A stretch of 47,068 bases of DNA from UMGS172 sp045649545 (lineage in GTDB: Bacteria > Bacillota > Clostridia > Oscillospirales > Acutalibacteraceae): assembly GCA_045649545.1 (NCBI GenBank), contig JAZRQE010000041.1:1-47068 (forward strand). Direction: 5' to 3'. The translations under genes were made by a program, and so were the position numbers. Position 1 is the stretch's first letter, and every line of letters begins with the position of its first letter. Shown here one piece after another: positions 7,152-15,906 of this stretch. The notes beneath the pieces are model-generated. The model saw only the letters and a program-made list of their open reading frames with translations, did not search any database and was not told the DNA's origin.

Positions 7152-7829
7152 TTATTTACGTCTTCTGACGGCACCGCGTGAATTGGCACTTCTGCGACTT
7201 GCACCGCCTTCTGCCTTTTTGGGATATTTTTTGCGGAACATAACATTTGCAGTTACCAATCCGCCAACACAAAGCACAATCAGCACAATCGGTATCCAAA
7301 TTAATTTATAAATTGCACTTGCTGCCGATTTTGAACGGGCAACATAATGTTCTTCATCGTCATCATACGATTCATTGTAATCGGCCGAAACGGTTGAAGC
7401 AGCAGAACTTGTTATAACACTTTGAGTCCCGGTTGTAACATCCTGACTAATGAATGTATTACCGTGTCCGCCGGTAGTGTGAACCGGCTTTTTTGAGGAT
7501 GTGTTTTTACTCGAAGTGCTGTCGGAACTGCTTTCTTCCGATGAATCGCCATCAATAGAAGATGTGTCTGATTCTGATGAATCCGAACTATCCGAAGAGC
7601 CATCATCACTTGACAAGTCATCACTCTCTGCCCCGGAAGTATCCGAATCAGTTGATACCGAATCACTGTCAACTGAACTTGACGGCTGTTCGGTTACCGA
7701 GGAAACTTCACTTGACTCTTGTGATGACGAGACATCACCCTCACCCACTGCCGAAACGGTTATGGCAGAAACAACTATCAGCACAATACATAACACATTA
7801 AACAGTGCCAACGCTGATTTTTTTAACAT
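7152..7829 (-). CDS. Hypothetical Ser/Asp-rich membrane-anchored surface protein (225 aa)
   Basis: No family recognised. From the ATG at 7829 the protein has a hydrophobic N-terminal signal segment (about residues 5-28), a low-complexity linker of roughly 100 residues made mainly of Ser, Asp, Glu and Thr (SD/SS repeats), then a transmembrane helix at about 176-198 and a strongly basic tail ending RRRK. This topology predicts an exported acidic stalk with a membrane anchor and a cytoplasmic basic end. The frame is open to a TTG three codons upstream, but AAGGGA nine bases before the ATG supports 7829. It starts 28 bases after the proS stop, so it is probably co-transcribed with proS. The Ser/Asp linker is typical of surface spacer regions and says little about function. 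Confidence 0.7.
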   Translation of the reverse strand: MLKKSALALFNVLCIVLIVVSAITVSAVGEGDVSSSQESSEVSSVTEQPSSSVDSDSVSTDSDTSGAESDDLSSDDGSSDSSDSSESDTSSIDGDSSEESSSDSTSSKNTSSKKPVHTTGGHGNTFISQDVTTGTQSVITSSAASTVSADYNESYDDDEEHYVARSKSAASAIYKLIWIPIVLIVLCVGGLVTANVMFRKKYPKKAEGGASRRSANSRGAVRRRK

Positions 7830-7857
7830 AATATTCAATCCCTTTTATAAAGCCTTA

Positions 7858-9294
7858 TTAATAAGCCTTACCCCAATAAACCAACTTTTTAGCAGGCTTA
7901 CCGCAGCATACACATTTACCGTCTGCTATCTCCTGCTGACCCAAAGGCATACAACGTGACGAAACACCTGCAATTTCCTTTAGTTTATCCTCACACTCGC
8001 GGTCCATACACCAAAGTGCTTTAATAAATCCGGGCTTATTATCGGCAGTTTCCTTCATCTCGTCAAGATTAGAAACTTCATAAGTCATTGTCTCGCGACG
8101 TTCTAAAGCCTTATTGAACATAGTTTTAGAAATATCCTCGAGTAACTTTTCAACAGTAGCCTCAAGTTCATCAAGAGATACAAAAATCTTTTCTCTTGTA
8201 TCACGGCGAACTAAAACACACTGATTGTTTTCAATATCTTTAGGACCCAACTCCAAACGAAGCGGAACACCCTTCATTTCATACTCGGAGAATTTCCAAC
8301 CGGGTGACTGCTCGCTGATATCAAGACCTACCCTGAATTGCTTTTTCAAACGCTCATAAACTTCTGTAGCCTTGTCAATAACGCCTTCTTTATGCTGGGC
8401 AATCGGAATAACCATTACCTGCTTGGGAGCAACTGCGGGCGGTAAAATAAGGCCGCTGTCGTCACCGTGGGTCATAATAACCGCACCGATTAAGCGGGTG
8501 GTCATACCCCAAGAGGTCTGATGAGGTGTTGCAAGTTTGTTTTCCTTATCGGTATAAGCTATACCGAAAGCCTTGGCAAAACCGTCACCGAAATAGTGAG
8601 ATGTACCACTCTGCAAAGCCTTACCGTCGTGCATCAAAGCCTCGATAGTATAGGTTTCAACCGCACCTGCAAAACGCTCTTTCTCGGTCTTAATGCCTTT
8701 AACAACCGGTATGCAAAGATACTTCTCGCAAAATTCGGCGTAAACATTAAGCATCTTTACAGTTTCTTCCTTTGCCTCCTCGGCTGTGGCGTGGATAGTA
8801 TGACCCTCCTGCCACAAGAACTCTCTTGAACGCAAGAAAGGACGGGTGGTTTTCTCCCAACGGACTACCGATACCCACTGATTATAAAGCTTCGGCAAAT
8901 CACGCCAAGAGTGAATAATATTCTTATAATGGTCGCAGAACAAGGTCTCGGAAGTCGGTCTTACACAAAGCCTTTCCTCCAACTTCTCGCTTCCGCCGTG
9001 AGTTACCCATGCAACTTCAGGTGCAAAGCCTTCAACATGGTCCTTTTCCTTCTGTAAAAGGCTTTCAGGAATAAACATCGGCATGCAGACGTTCTCATGT
9101 CCGGTTTCTTTGAACATGCCGTCCAAAATACGCTGAATGTTCTCCCATATAGCATAACCGTAAGGACGTATAACCATACATCCTTTAACGCTTGTATAGT
9201 CAATAAGCTCCGACTTGATACATACGTCGGTATACCATTGAGCAAAATCATCCTCCATAGAGGTTATCTCTTTAACTAACTTTTCTTTTGCCAC
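7858..9294 (-). CDS. proS: Prolyl-tRNA synthetase, archaeal/eukaryotic (short) type (478 aa)
   Basis: Charges tRNA-Pro with proline. This is the short ProRS without the insertion domain of the E. coli form: class-II motif 1 region near VKGCMVIRPYGYAIWENIQ, motif 2 RPFLRSREFLWQEGHTIHAT, and motif 3 LGPKDIENNQ-type sequence followed by an anticodon-binding domain. The C-terminal zinc-like domain has several Cys residues (CMDREC, CVCCGKP) and the chain ends in Tyr, both traits of the archaeal/eukaryotic class. A sigma-A promoter lies 41 bases upstream. The 478-residue length is normal for this class. Confidence 0.96.
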   Translation of the reverse strand: MAKEKLVKEITSMEDDFAQWYTDVCIKSELIDYTSVKGCMVIRPYGYAIWENIQRILDGMFKETGHENVCMPMFIPESLLQKEKDHVEGFAPEVAWVTHGGSEKLEERLCVRPTSETLFCDHYKNIIHSWRDLPKLYNQWVSVVRWEKTTRPFLRSREFLWQEGHTIHATAEEAKEETVKMLNVYAEFCEKYLCIPVVKGIKTEKERFAGAVETYTIEALMHDGKALQSGTSHYFGDGFAKAFGIAYTDKENKLATPHQTSWGMTTRLIGAVIMTHGDDSGLILPPAVAPKQVMVIPIAQHKEGVIDKATEVYERLKKQFRVGLDISEQSPGWKFSEYEMKGVPLRLELGPKDIENNQCVLVRRDTREKIFVSLDELEATVEKLLEDISKTMFNKALERRETMTYEVSNLDEMKETADNKPGFIKALWCMDRECEDKLKEIAGVSSRCMPLGQQEIADGKCVCCGKPAKKLVYWGKAY

Positions 9295-9334
9295 TTTAAT
9301 TCACCATTTTTCGATTAGTATTACATTAGAATTC

Positions 9335-9363
9335 ATTATACTTTAATTATTCTGAAAATTCAA
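9335..9363 (-). promoter_or_regulatory. Promoter of proS
   Basis: Minus strand TTGAAT (9358-9363), 17-base spacer, perfect TATAAT (9335-9340). It is the only good promoter between acpP and proS and places the transcription start about 35 bases before the proS ATG. Confidence 0.6.
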
Positions 9364-9433
9364 TAGATTTTTTGCAAATACATGCCGAAACACATCAAAT
9401 ATCAATCTCTATAACATCTCTATATAGCAAGAC

Positions 9434-9458
9434 AGCACGGTGACATCATCACCGTGCT
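9434..9458 (-). terminator. Hairpin downstream of acpP, weak terminator
   Basis: A perfect 10-bp stem (AGCACGGTGA / TCACCGTGCT) with a CATCA loop starts 22 bases after the acpP stop. There is no good T run on either strand (minus side reads GTCTTGC), so it may only stabilise or pause the acpP transcript rather than end it. Confidence 0.5.
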
Positions 9459-9479
9459 ACTTAAAATCTCTATTAAATA

Positions 9480-9707
9480 TTATTTTGCACTCTCGATGTA
9501 GTTTACAACATCACCGACAGTTTTAATGTTCTCAACCTCGGTATCGGGAACCTCAAGGTCAAACTCGTCCTCAATAGACATTATCAAATCAACAACATCC
9601 AAACTATCGGCACCCAAGTCCTCGGCGATGCTGGATTCCATTGTAATTTCGTCTTCTGCAACATCAAGCTGTTCTGCAAGAATTGCTCTGATTCTTTCAA
9701 AAATCAT
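9480..9707 (-). CDS. acpP: Acyl carrier protein (75 aa)
   Basis: Carries growing acyl chains in fatty acid synthesis on a 4'-phosphopantetheine arm. Ser35 in the GADSLDVVDL motif is the attachment site. The protein is short, acidic and helical with the usual C-terminal VENIKTVGDVVNYIESAK. AGGAGG precedes the ATG. It stands alone between divergent aroE and the separately promoted proS; no other fab genes are adjacent. Confidence 0.97.
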   Translation of the reverse strand: MIFERIRAILAEQLDVAEDEITMESSIAEDLGADSLDVVDLIMSIEDEFDLEVPDTEVENIKTVGDVVNYIESAK

Positions 9708-9738
9708 TTCTTTGTCCTCCTAAAACTTCAAAAAAATA

Positions 9739-9767
9739 TAGACTAATTTTTAAAACCGTGATATAAT
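9739..9767 (+). promoter_or_regulatory. Promoter of aroE-aroK
   Basis: TAGACT (9739-9744), a 17-base spacer and perfect TATAAT (9762-9767) on the plus strand. It leaves a leader of about 110 nt before aroE, in which I see no recognised regulatory RNA. Confidence 0.55.
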
Positions 9768-9884
9768 TTCTAAACAAGGAAATATGTCTTTGTTTCAACT
9801 TCCCACAGCCACTATAATAATATGTTGCCTATTGCCATTTGTCAATAGCATTTTTGAAATTTTTATTCAAGAGGTCCTATATTT

Positions 9885-10730
9885 ATGAAACAAAAATTCG
9901 CGGTAATAGGTCATCCTATCGGTCACACAATGTCACCTTTTATACATAAAAATCTTTTCAAACTACAACAAAAGGATATTGAATATTCTGTTTTTGATAT
10001 TCATCCCGATTGTTTGGAGCAAAAGTTTTATGTTAACCTAAAATCGCTTGATGGTTTTAACATCACCATTCCCCATAAGGAAACAATTTTACCATTAATT
10101 GATGAGGTTGACGAGTCGGCATTAAAATATAACGCTGTCAACTGTGTTTTAAATAAAAACGGAAAAACCTACGGGTGCAGCACCGATGCTTTCGGTTTTA
10201 CAAAAGCCTTGGAAACTGCCGGTGTTCCGCTCGTCGGCAAGGTTTTGGTATTGGGTGCCGGCGGTGCGGCAAGAACTTTAGCTCGTGAGGCTTGTGACAA
10301 CGGTTGCGAAGTTACTGTCGCCGTACGTGACGGTAACACATCAAAAGCCGAAGCCTTAACAGATTGGTTGAACTCTCATAACGGCAAGGCAAATTTTACA
10401 ACAATAAGCAATGTTGACGGAAAATTTGACCTTGTAATCAACGCCACACCGGTTGGAATGTACCCTAATACCGATGCCGCCGTTTTAACCGAAGAACAAC
10501 TAAAAAACTGCTCTGCCGTTTTTGACGCAGTTTATAATCCCGAAAAAACAAAACTTTTAAGAATGGCAGAAGATTTAAAGTTAAAAACCGTAGGCGGTAT
10601 GTCAATGTTGGTTTGGCAGGCAGTAAAAGCACACGAATTTTGGTACGGTGCCGAATTTGACCTAAAAGATATTGAAAAATTAATCACCGATGCAAACCAA
10701 GAAATGACGAGGCTTTTTTATGAAAAATAA
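9885..10730 (+). CDS. aroE: Shikimate dehydrogenase (281 aa)
   Basis: Reduces 3-dehydroshikimate to shikimate with NADPH. The N-terminal shikimate-binding domain shows GHPIGHTMSPFIHKNLF (residues 9-25), the catalytic Lys65 in NITIPHK and Asp101 in STDAFGF. The nucleotide domain has the glycine loop GAGGAA at 124-129, and NATPVGMYP lies near 190. An AAGAGG motif precedes the ATG. The gene overlaps aroK by 11 bases, so the two steps are encoded as a coupled pair. Confidence 0.96.
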   Translation: MKQKFAVIGHPIGHTMSPFIHKNLFKLQQKDIEYSVFDIHPDCLEQKFYVNLKSLDGFNITIPHKETILPLIDEVDESALKYNAVNCVLNKNGKTYGCSTDAFGFTKALETAGVPLVGKVLVLGAGGAARTLAREACDNGCEVTVAVRDGNTSKAEALTDWLNSHNGKANFTTISNVDGKFDLVINATPVGMYPNTDAAVLTEEQLKNCSAVFDAVYNPEKTKLLRMAEDLKLKTVGGMSMLVWQAVKAHEFWYGAEFDLKDIEKLITDANQEMTRLFYEK

Positions 10731-11235
10731 TGTAATTTTATGCGGATTTATGGGGTGCGGAAAGTCCACTGTCGGTACCCTTTTAGCCCAAAAACTTAAC
10801 TACACCTTTTTAGATAGCGATAAGGTGATTGAACAACGTGAAAAAATGACAGTTAGTGAGATTTTCGCCGTTCAGGGTGAGGAGTATTTCAGGACCGTTG
10901 AAACCGCGGTAATCAAGGAATTATGTAAACAAAACTCACAGGTAATCGCTACCGGCGGAGGTGCTGTTTTGAACCCACAAAATGCCGACGTTTTGCGTGA
11001 CAACGGCACAGTATTTTTCCTTGATGTAACGCCTAAAACTGTGCTTGAACGCTTAAAAGATGACACCTCACGTCCCCTTTTGCAAAAAAAGGACAAAGAA
11101 TCTGCCGTACGCGAATTAATGAACATACGCCGACCGATATACATAAAAAACTCGCACTACACAATAAACGGAAATCAAGCCCCCGAAGCCGTTCTACAAG
11201 AAATAATCGAAATATTAAAAAGCAAAAATAATTAA
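10720..11235 (+). CDS. aroK: Shikimate kinase (171 aa)
   Basis: Phosphorylates shikimate at the 3-position with ATP. The Walker A loop GCGKST is at residues 12-17, the shikimate-binding DSDKVIE region follows at 32-38, the Gly-rich ATGGGAVL motif is near 77, and the lid arginine is in DTSRPLL. The length fits the family. Its start lies inside the end of aroE and a terminator follows, so the unit is aroE-aroK only. Confidence 0.96.
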   Translation: MKNNVILCGFMGCGKSTVGTLLAQKLNYTFLDSDKVIEQREKMTVSEIFAVQGEEYFRTVETAVIKELCKQNSQVIATGGGAVLNPQNADVLRDNGTVFFLDVTPKTVLERLKDDTSRPLLQKKDKESAVRELMNIRRPIYIKNSHYTINGNQAPEAVLQEIIEILKSKNN

Positions 11236-11246
11236 AAAATAGTCAA

Positions 11247-11288
11247 AAACAGGAAAGCCGACTTTAGATGTGGCATTCCTGTTTTATT
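11247..11288 (+). terminator. Terminator after aroK
   Basis: AACAGGAA...TTCCTGTT stem flanked by an A run on the left and TTTTATTTATTT on the right, 12 bases after the aroK stop. Confidence 0.7.
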
Positions 11289-11317
11289 TATTTGAGGGTT
11301 TAAAGTGTCGTAAAACC

Positions 11318-11346
11318 TTGACATTAAAAGGGTTTTGATGTAAAAT
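11318..11346 (+). promoter_or_regulatory. Promoter of aroB-aroA-aroC-pheA
   Basis: Perfect TTGACA (11318-11323), 17-base spacer and TAAAAT (11341-11346) on the plus strand, 48 bases before the aroB start. A second TATAAT nearby (11349-11354) is badly spaced. No tryptophan, T-box or other attenuator is visible in the short leader. Confidence 0.75.
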
Positions 11347-11394
11347 TATATAATAATTTTAATATGGGTACATATAAGATTTGGAGGACTGTTT

Positions 11395-12456
11395 ATGTCA
11401 GCTGTAACAATTTCTGTAAACAAGCCTACTGCTTACGATATAATTATTGAAAACGGACTTATTAATAATGTCGGTGAGTTGATTAAGCCTGCCGTCAAAG
11501 GTAAATCCTGCGTTGTTATGACCGATACAAACGTTGAACAGTTGTATCTTGACACTGTAGTTGAATCCTTAAAAAACGCAGGGTTCAAGGTTGAAAGCCA
11601 CGTCTTTTTAGCCGGTGAGGAAAGCAAGAATTTACGCACCGTTGAAGATATGTTAAGTGTTATGTGTTCGGCAGGGCTTACACGTTCCGACTTTGCCGTT
11701 GCTTTAGGTGGCGGTGTTTGCGGAGATTTGACCGGTTTTGCCGCATCAATCTATCTCCGCGGAATTGACTATATCGGCATCCCCACCACCCTTTTATCTC
11801 AGATTGACTCTTCGGTCGGTGGTAAAACGGGTTGTGATTTAGTTTACGGCAAAAATTTAGCCGGTTCTTTCCACGCACCGAAACGCGTGCTTATTGACCC
11901 GGAGTGTCTTAACACATTATCACAAAAAATTTACAGTGACGGTCTTGCAGAAGCTATAAAATACGGCGTTATAAAATCTGAAAAGTTATTCGAGCGTTTA
12001 TTGAATGAAGACGCACGCGATTTTATCAATGAACTGATATTGGAATGTGTAACAATTAAGCGTGATATTACCGAAAACGACTTTTTTGAGCATGGCGAAC
12101 GCATCCTACTTAATTTCGGTCACACCATCGGTCACTCTATTGAAAAGTATTATAACTTTAAGGATATGACCCACGGTGAGGCTGTCGGTATCGGTATGGT
12201 TATTATGGCTGTTGCCGCAGAGCGTAGCGGTGAGTGTGAAGCGGGTACTGCAAAGAAAATCACCGCCTGCTTGCACAAGTATAATCTCCCTGCTACAACC
12301 GGTATTGACATGGAAACTTTAACCGAAGGCTCATACAACGATAAAAAACGTCGCGGTAAGGATATAAAATTGGTTATTCCTCAAAAAATCGGCAACTGCA
12401 CAGTTAAGGTTTTACCGACAGATAAACTGTTAGAATACCTTGGAGGCGAACAATGA
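11395..12456 (+). CDS. aroB: 3-dehydroquinate synthase (353 aa)
   Basis: Converts DAHP to 3-dehydroquinate using NAD and a metal ion. Visible signatures are GGGVCGDLTGFAASIYLRGI (NAD-binding loop), PTTLLSQIDSSVGGKTG, and the metal-binding region with LNFGHTIGHSIE and MTHGEAVGIGMV. A GGAGG precedes the ATG. The stop overlaps the aroA ATG (ATGA-type, 4 bases). DAHP synthase, the enzyme before this one, is not in the window; nor is dehydroquinase. Confidence 0.96.
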   Translation: MSAVTISVNKPTAYDIIIENGLINNVGELIKPAVKGKSCVVMTDTNVEQLYLDTVVESLKNAGFKVESHVFLAGEESKNLRTVEDMLSVMCSAGLTRSDFAVALGGGVCGDLTGFAASIYLRGIDYIGIPTTLLSQIDSSVGGKTGCDLVYGKNLAGSFHAPKRVLIDPECLNTLSQKIYSDGLAEAIKYGVIKSEKLFERLLNEDARDFINELILECVTIKRDITENDFFEHGERILLNFGHTIGHSIEKYYNFKDMTHGEAVGIGMVIMAVAAERSGECEAGTAKKITACLHKYNLPATTGIDMETLTEGSYNDKKRRGKDIKLVIPQKIGNCTVKVLPTDKLLEYLGGEQ

Positions 12457-13715
12457 AAGCCATAATTTCCCCTGCACCCCTTTGTGGCACTGTTTCTGCT
12501 CCGCCCTCAAAATCAGCAGGACACCGCAGTCTTATTTGTGCCGCACTATCTAACGGCAAGGTTAAAATAGAAAACTTGGGCGAGTCAAACGATATGACCG
12601 CCACAATAAATGCTTTAACTGCTTTGGGTGCAACTGTTCAACGTGACGGATTGACAGTAACTTTAACCCCAGTAAAACGCAACAATAAAGATTTAACTAT
12701 AGATTTTCTTGAGTCAGGCTCAACGGCTCGATTTTTAATACCGGTTGCCGCGGCTTTAGGATGCGAAAACATCACCTTTTGCGGTCAAGGAAGATTGCCC
12801 GAGCGCCCCTTTGGTACAATAGCCGAAGTTCTACGTGAGAATGGTGTAACCTGCTCGAGTGATACATTACCTATGACCGTTTCGGGTCAGTTAAAACCTG
12901 GCAAATTTTCATTGCCCGGTGACATCAGTTCGCAGTACATAAGCGGACTTTTGCTTGCATTATCAATCATTGAGGGTGAAAGCGAGATACTGCTAACCAC
13001 CCCGTTGCAATCAAAAGACTATGTATTAATGACTATAAACGAGCTTCGTGCTTTCGGTGCAGAAATTGAGGTTTTTGAAGATAAATTTACTATTCAAGGT
13101 AAATCTTCACTTACTGCTACTGACCGCTGTGTTGAGGGTGACTGGTCGCAGGCGGCGTTCCATTTAGTTGCAGGAGCTGTAGGCGGTGACGTCACAGTTA
13201 CAGGTGTCGATTTAAATTCACTGCAAGGAGACAAGGAAATCGTTGAACTATTACGACGTTTCGGTGTCGAAGTCACCGTTCACGGTAACAATGTAACCGC
13301 TAAAAAGTCTTCATTAAAGGGAATTAGAATCGACGCCTCGCAAATTCCAGATTTAGTGCCAATATTAGCCGTCGCCGCCTCTTTCGCAGAGGGTGAAACG
13401 GTTATATATAACGCAGAACGTTTAAGAATCAAAGAAAGCGACCGTCTTTTTGAAACCGCCTTAAGGCTTAAAGCTTTCGGTATTGATGTTACCGAAACCA
13501 ATGACGGATTGAAAATTTTAGGTGGTAAAGTGCAAGGAGCCGATATAACATCGGCTAACGACCACAGAATAGTAATGGCGTTTTCTGTAATGGCGGCTTA
13601 TTCAAAAAATATGTCAACCATAGAAAATGCAGAAGCAATAAACAAATCATACCCATTATTCTTTAAAGATTTTTCTTCACTCGGAGGTGAGTGTAATGTC
13701 ATCGACAATAGGTGA
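12453..13715 (+). CDS. aroA: EPSP synthase, 3-phosphoshikimate 1-carboxyvinyltransferase (420 aa)
   Basis: Joins phosphoenolpyruvate and shikimate 3-phosphate. The N-terminal PPSKSAGHRSLICAAL motif binds substrates, ESGSTARFLIPVAAALG takes the place of the enterobacterial GNAGTA loop (so the active site is not the classic class-I sequence), LPERPFG and the C-terminal ERLRIKESDRLFETALRLKAFG and DHRIVMAFSVMA blocks complete the family pattern. It overlaps aroB by 4 bases and aroC by 20, in line with a translationally coupled operon. Confidence 0.96.
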   Translation: MKAIISPAPLCGTVSAPPSKSAGHRSLICAALSNGKVKIENLGESNDMTATINALTALGATVQRDGLTVTLTPVKRNNKDLTIDFLESGSTARFLIPVAAALGCENITFCGQGRLPERPFGTIAEVLRENGVTCSSDTLPMTVSGQLKPGKFSLPGDISSQYISGLLLALSIIEGESEILLTTPLQSKDYVLMTINELRAFGAEIEVFEDKFTIQGKSSLTATDRCVEGDWSQAAFHLVAGAVGGDVTVTGVDLNSLQGDKEIVELLRRFGVEVTVHGNNVTAKKSSLKGIRIDASQIPDLVPILAVAASFAEGETVIYNAERLRIKESDRLFETALRLKAFGIDVTETNDGLKILGGKVQGADITSANDHRIVMAFSVMAAYSKNMSTIENAEAINKSYPLFFKDFSSLGGECNVIDNR

Positions 13716-14784
13716 AATCATTAAAACCACCGTTTTTGGCGAGAGTCACGGTGTTGCTATCGGTGCGGTTATGGATGCACCGCCGGCAGGATATAAAATT
13801 GATATTGATGAAATCAAAGTACAAGCCACTCGCCGTGCACCCGGACAAGACTCAAGTGCAACCGCACGCAGAGAAACCGATACTCCCGAAATATTATCGG
13901 GATTGTTAGACGGTGTTACTACCGGTGCACCGTTGGCGTTTATAATTAAAAACAATGACCAACGCTCGCATAATTACGACGGCATCAAAGACCGTCCCCG
14001 CCCGTCTCACGCAGACTACGCTGCTTTTGTGCGTTATAACGGACAAAATGATATAAGAGGCGGCGGCAACTTCTCGGGTCGCTTAACCGCACCTTTGACA
14101 GTTGCGGGTGCTATTGCACGCCAGATTTTAAAACAACACGGTATTATTATAGGCGGTCACGTTTTAGGTGTCGGCAGTTCGTTTGACGAGCCGTTTGACC
14201 CCGTAAATGTATCAAGTGACCTGCTCGAAAATTTAAATAAGCAGTATTTCTCGGTTATCAGCGATGAAGCAAAACAAAAAATGACCGAAGAAATTGCCGA
14301 GGTTAAAAATCAAGGTGACAGTATCGGCGGCGAAATCGAAATTGCTGTCACAGGTTTGCCTGCGGGTATCGGCTCACCCACTGCAAGAGGTATTGAAAAC
14401 GCTATTTCAAATGCCGTTTTCACCGTCCCTGCAATAAAGGGAATTGAATTTGGTGACGGCTTCGGTTTAGCATCAATGAAGGGTTCCGAAGCCAATGACG
14501 AAATGTATTATGACGGTGACACGGTAAAATGCCGCACCAATCATTCAGGCGGTATTACGGGCGGTATTTCCAATGGTATGCCGTTGATTATCCGTTGTGC
14601 CGTAAAGCCCACACCCTCTATCGCTTTAGAGCAGAACACAGTAAATCTTAAAACTAAGCAAGATGATACACTTGTTATTGAAGGTCGCCACGACCCTTGT
14701 ATTGTCCCTCGTGCATTACCTGCCGTTGAGGCAGCAGTTGCACTTGCACTTTTAGACTTGATTTCTGAGGTGAAGCCGCTATGA
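13696..14784 (+). CDS. aroC: Chorismate synthase (362 aa)
   Basis: Makes chorismate from EPSP with reduced FMN. FGESHGVAIGAVMDAPPAG at the start, RPSHADYAAFVRYNGQNDIRGGGNFSGRLTAPLTVAGAIA in the middle and GRHDPCIVPRALPAVEAAVALALLD near the end are the family signatures. A GTG three codons upstream is open, but GGAGGTGA sits about eight bases before the ATG at 13696. The start lies within the last codons of aroA. Confidence 0.96.
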   Translation: MSSTIGEIIKTTVFGESHGVAIGAVMDAPPAGYKIDIDEIKVQATRRAPGQDSSATARRETDTPEILSGLLDGVTTGAPLAFIIKNNDQRSHNYDGIKDRPRPSHADYAAFVRYNGQNDIRGGGNFSGRLTAPLTVAGAIARQILKQHGIIIGGHVLGVGSSFDEPFDPVNVSSDLLENLNKQYFSVISDEAKQKMTEEIAEVKNQGDSIGGEIEIAVTGLPAGIGSPTARGIENAISNAVFTVPAIKGIEFGDGFGLASMKGSEANDEMYYDGDTVKCRTNHSGGITGGISNGMPLIIRCAVKPTPSIALEQNTVNLKTKQDDTLVIEGRHDPCIVPRALPAVEAAVALALLDLISEVKPL

Positions 14785-15905
14785 CCCTCGATGAAATCAG
14801 AGTACAAATTGACGAAATCGACCGCGAGCTTGTACCTTTAATAAAAAGAAGAATGGAATGTTCATTAGCGGTTGCCGAAATAAAGAAAAAAGAAAATCTG
14901 CCCATATACCACCCCGAACGCGAAAAGCAGATTTTAGACCGCGTTGAACAAACTGTCGGTGAAGATTACGGGCATTTTGTCAGCAGTATTTATAAAAAAA
15001 TAATGTCAGTCAGCCGTTCGTTTCAAGGGAACGAATTAAACCGCAACAGTGATTTTGCCAAAAGACTATCTTCCCTGCCAACCTCGTATGACTATAAAAA
15101 AGTTTTCTGCCAAGGTGCAGAAGGTTCTTTTTCCCACGCGGCAGCAGAAAAAATGTTTGCCGGAATGAAACCACAGTTTTTTACCGAGTTTGAGGATGTT
15201 TTTAAAGCAGTTGAAAATGACGACACTGCAGTTGGTATTTTACCGGTTGAAAATTCGACGGCAGGCTCGGTAGACAGTGTTTATGACTTGATTTTAAAGT
15301 ACAATCACTGTATCGTTAAAGCCATCCAGCTTGATGTTTCGCAAAACCTTTTAAGCGTGGGCAGTGCGGATGATGTCAAAACCGTTTATTCCCACCCGCA
15401 CGCATTAAAGCAGTGCGAAAACTACATAAAACAAAACAATATTAAAGCGGTTGAATTTGAAAACACCGCTTTAGCCGCAAAATATGTGGCTGAACTTAAT
15501 GACCCAACCGTTGCCGCTATCGGCTCAACCACAGCCGCTAAAATTTACGGCTTAAACGTATCAAAAAAGGCAATTCAAAACCAATCGAACAACGTAACCC
15601 GCTTTATTGCTGTTTCAAAAAAGGCAGTCATACTGCCTGACAGCAACACTGTAAGCGTTGCATTTACCGTGCCGCACGAAAAGGGTTCGCTTTACTCAAT
15701 TTTGGGCAGATTTGCCGACAGCGGAATGAACTTAACTAAAATCGAATCACGCCCGATGGGACATGATTTCGAATATAAATTTTATATGGATTTTTCGGGC
15801 AATATAAAAGATGAACACACTTTAAATTTGCTCGCTTCAATCGAATCGGAACTTTCTTATTTTGTGTTTTTGGGTAACTACCCCGAAACCGTCAGAGGTA
15901 ATTAA
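14781..15905 (+). CDS. pheA: Bifunctional chorismate mutase / prephenate dehydratase, P-protein (374 aa)
   Basis: Carries out the two steps from chorismate to phenylpyruvate. Residues about 1-85 form an AroQ-type chorismate mutase (DEIRVQIDEIDRELVPLIKRRM...HPEREKQIL); about 110-285 form the dehydratase with GAEGSFSHAAA, GILPVENSTAGSV and the catalytic NNVTRF; about 295-370 form an ACT domain with the ESRP motif that usually binds Phe for feedback inhibition. It overlaps aroC by 4 bases. No tyrosine branch enzyme is adjacent. Confidence 0.95.
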   Translation: MTLDEIRVQIDEIDRELVPLIKRRMECSLAVAEIKKKENLPIYHPEREKQILDRVEQTVGEDYGHFVSSIYKKIMSVSRSFQGNELNRNSDFAKRLSSLPTSYDYKKVFCQGAEGSFSHAAAEKMFAGMKPQFFTEFEDVFKAVENDDTAVGILPVENSTAGSVDSVYDLILKYNHCIVKAIQLDVSQNLLSVGSADDVKTVYSHPHALKQCENYIKQNNIKAVEFENTALAAKYVAELNDPTVAAIGSTTAAKIYGLNVSKKAIQNQSNNVTRFIAVSKKAVILPDSNTVSVAFTVPHEKGSLYSILGRFADSGMNLTKIESRPMGHDFEYKFYMDFSGNIKDEHTLNLLASIESELSYFVFLGNYPETVRGN

Positions 15906-15906
15906 A

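Noticed and set aside
7412..7672. Extra coding frames inside the Ser/Asp-rich gene
   Set aside because: Open frames on both strands arise from the low-complexity Ser/Asp codons; none has a start with a ribosome binding site.
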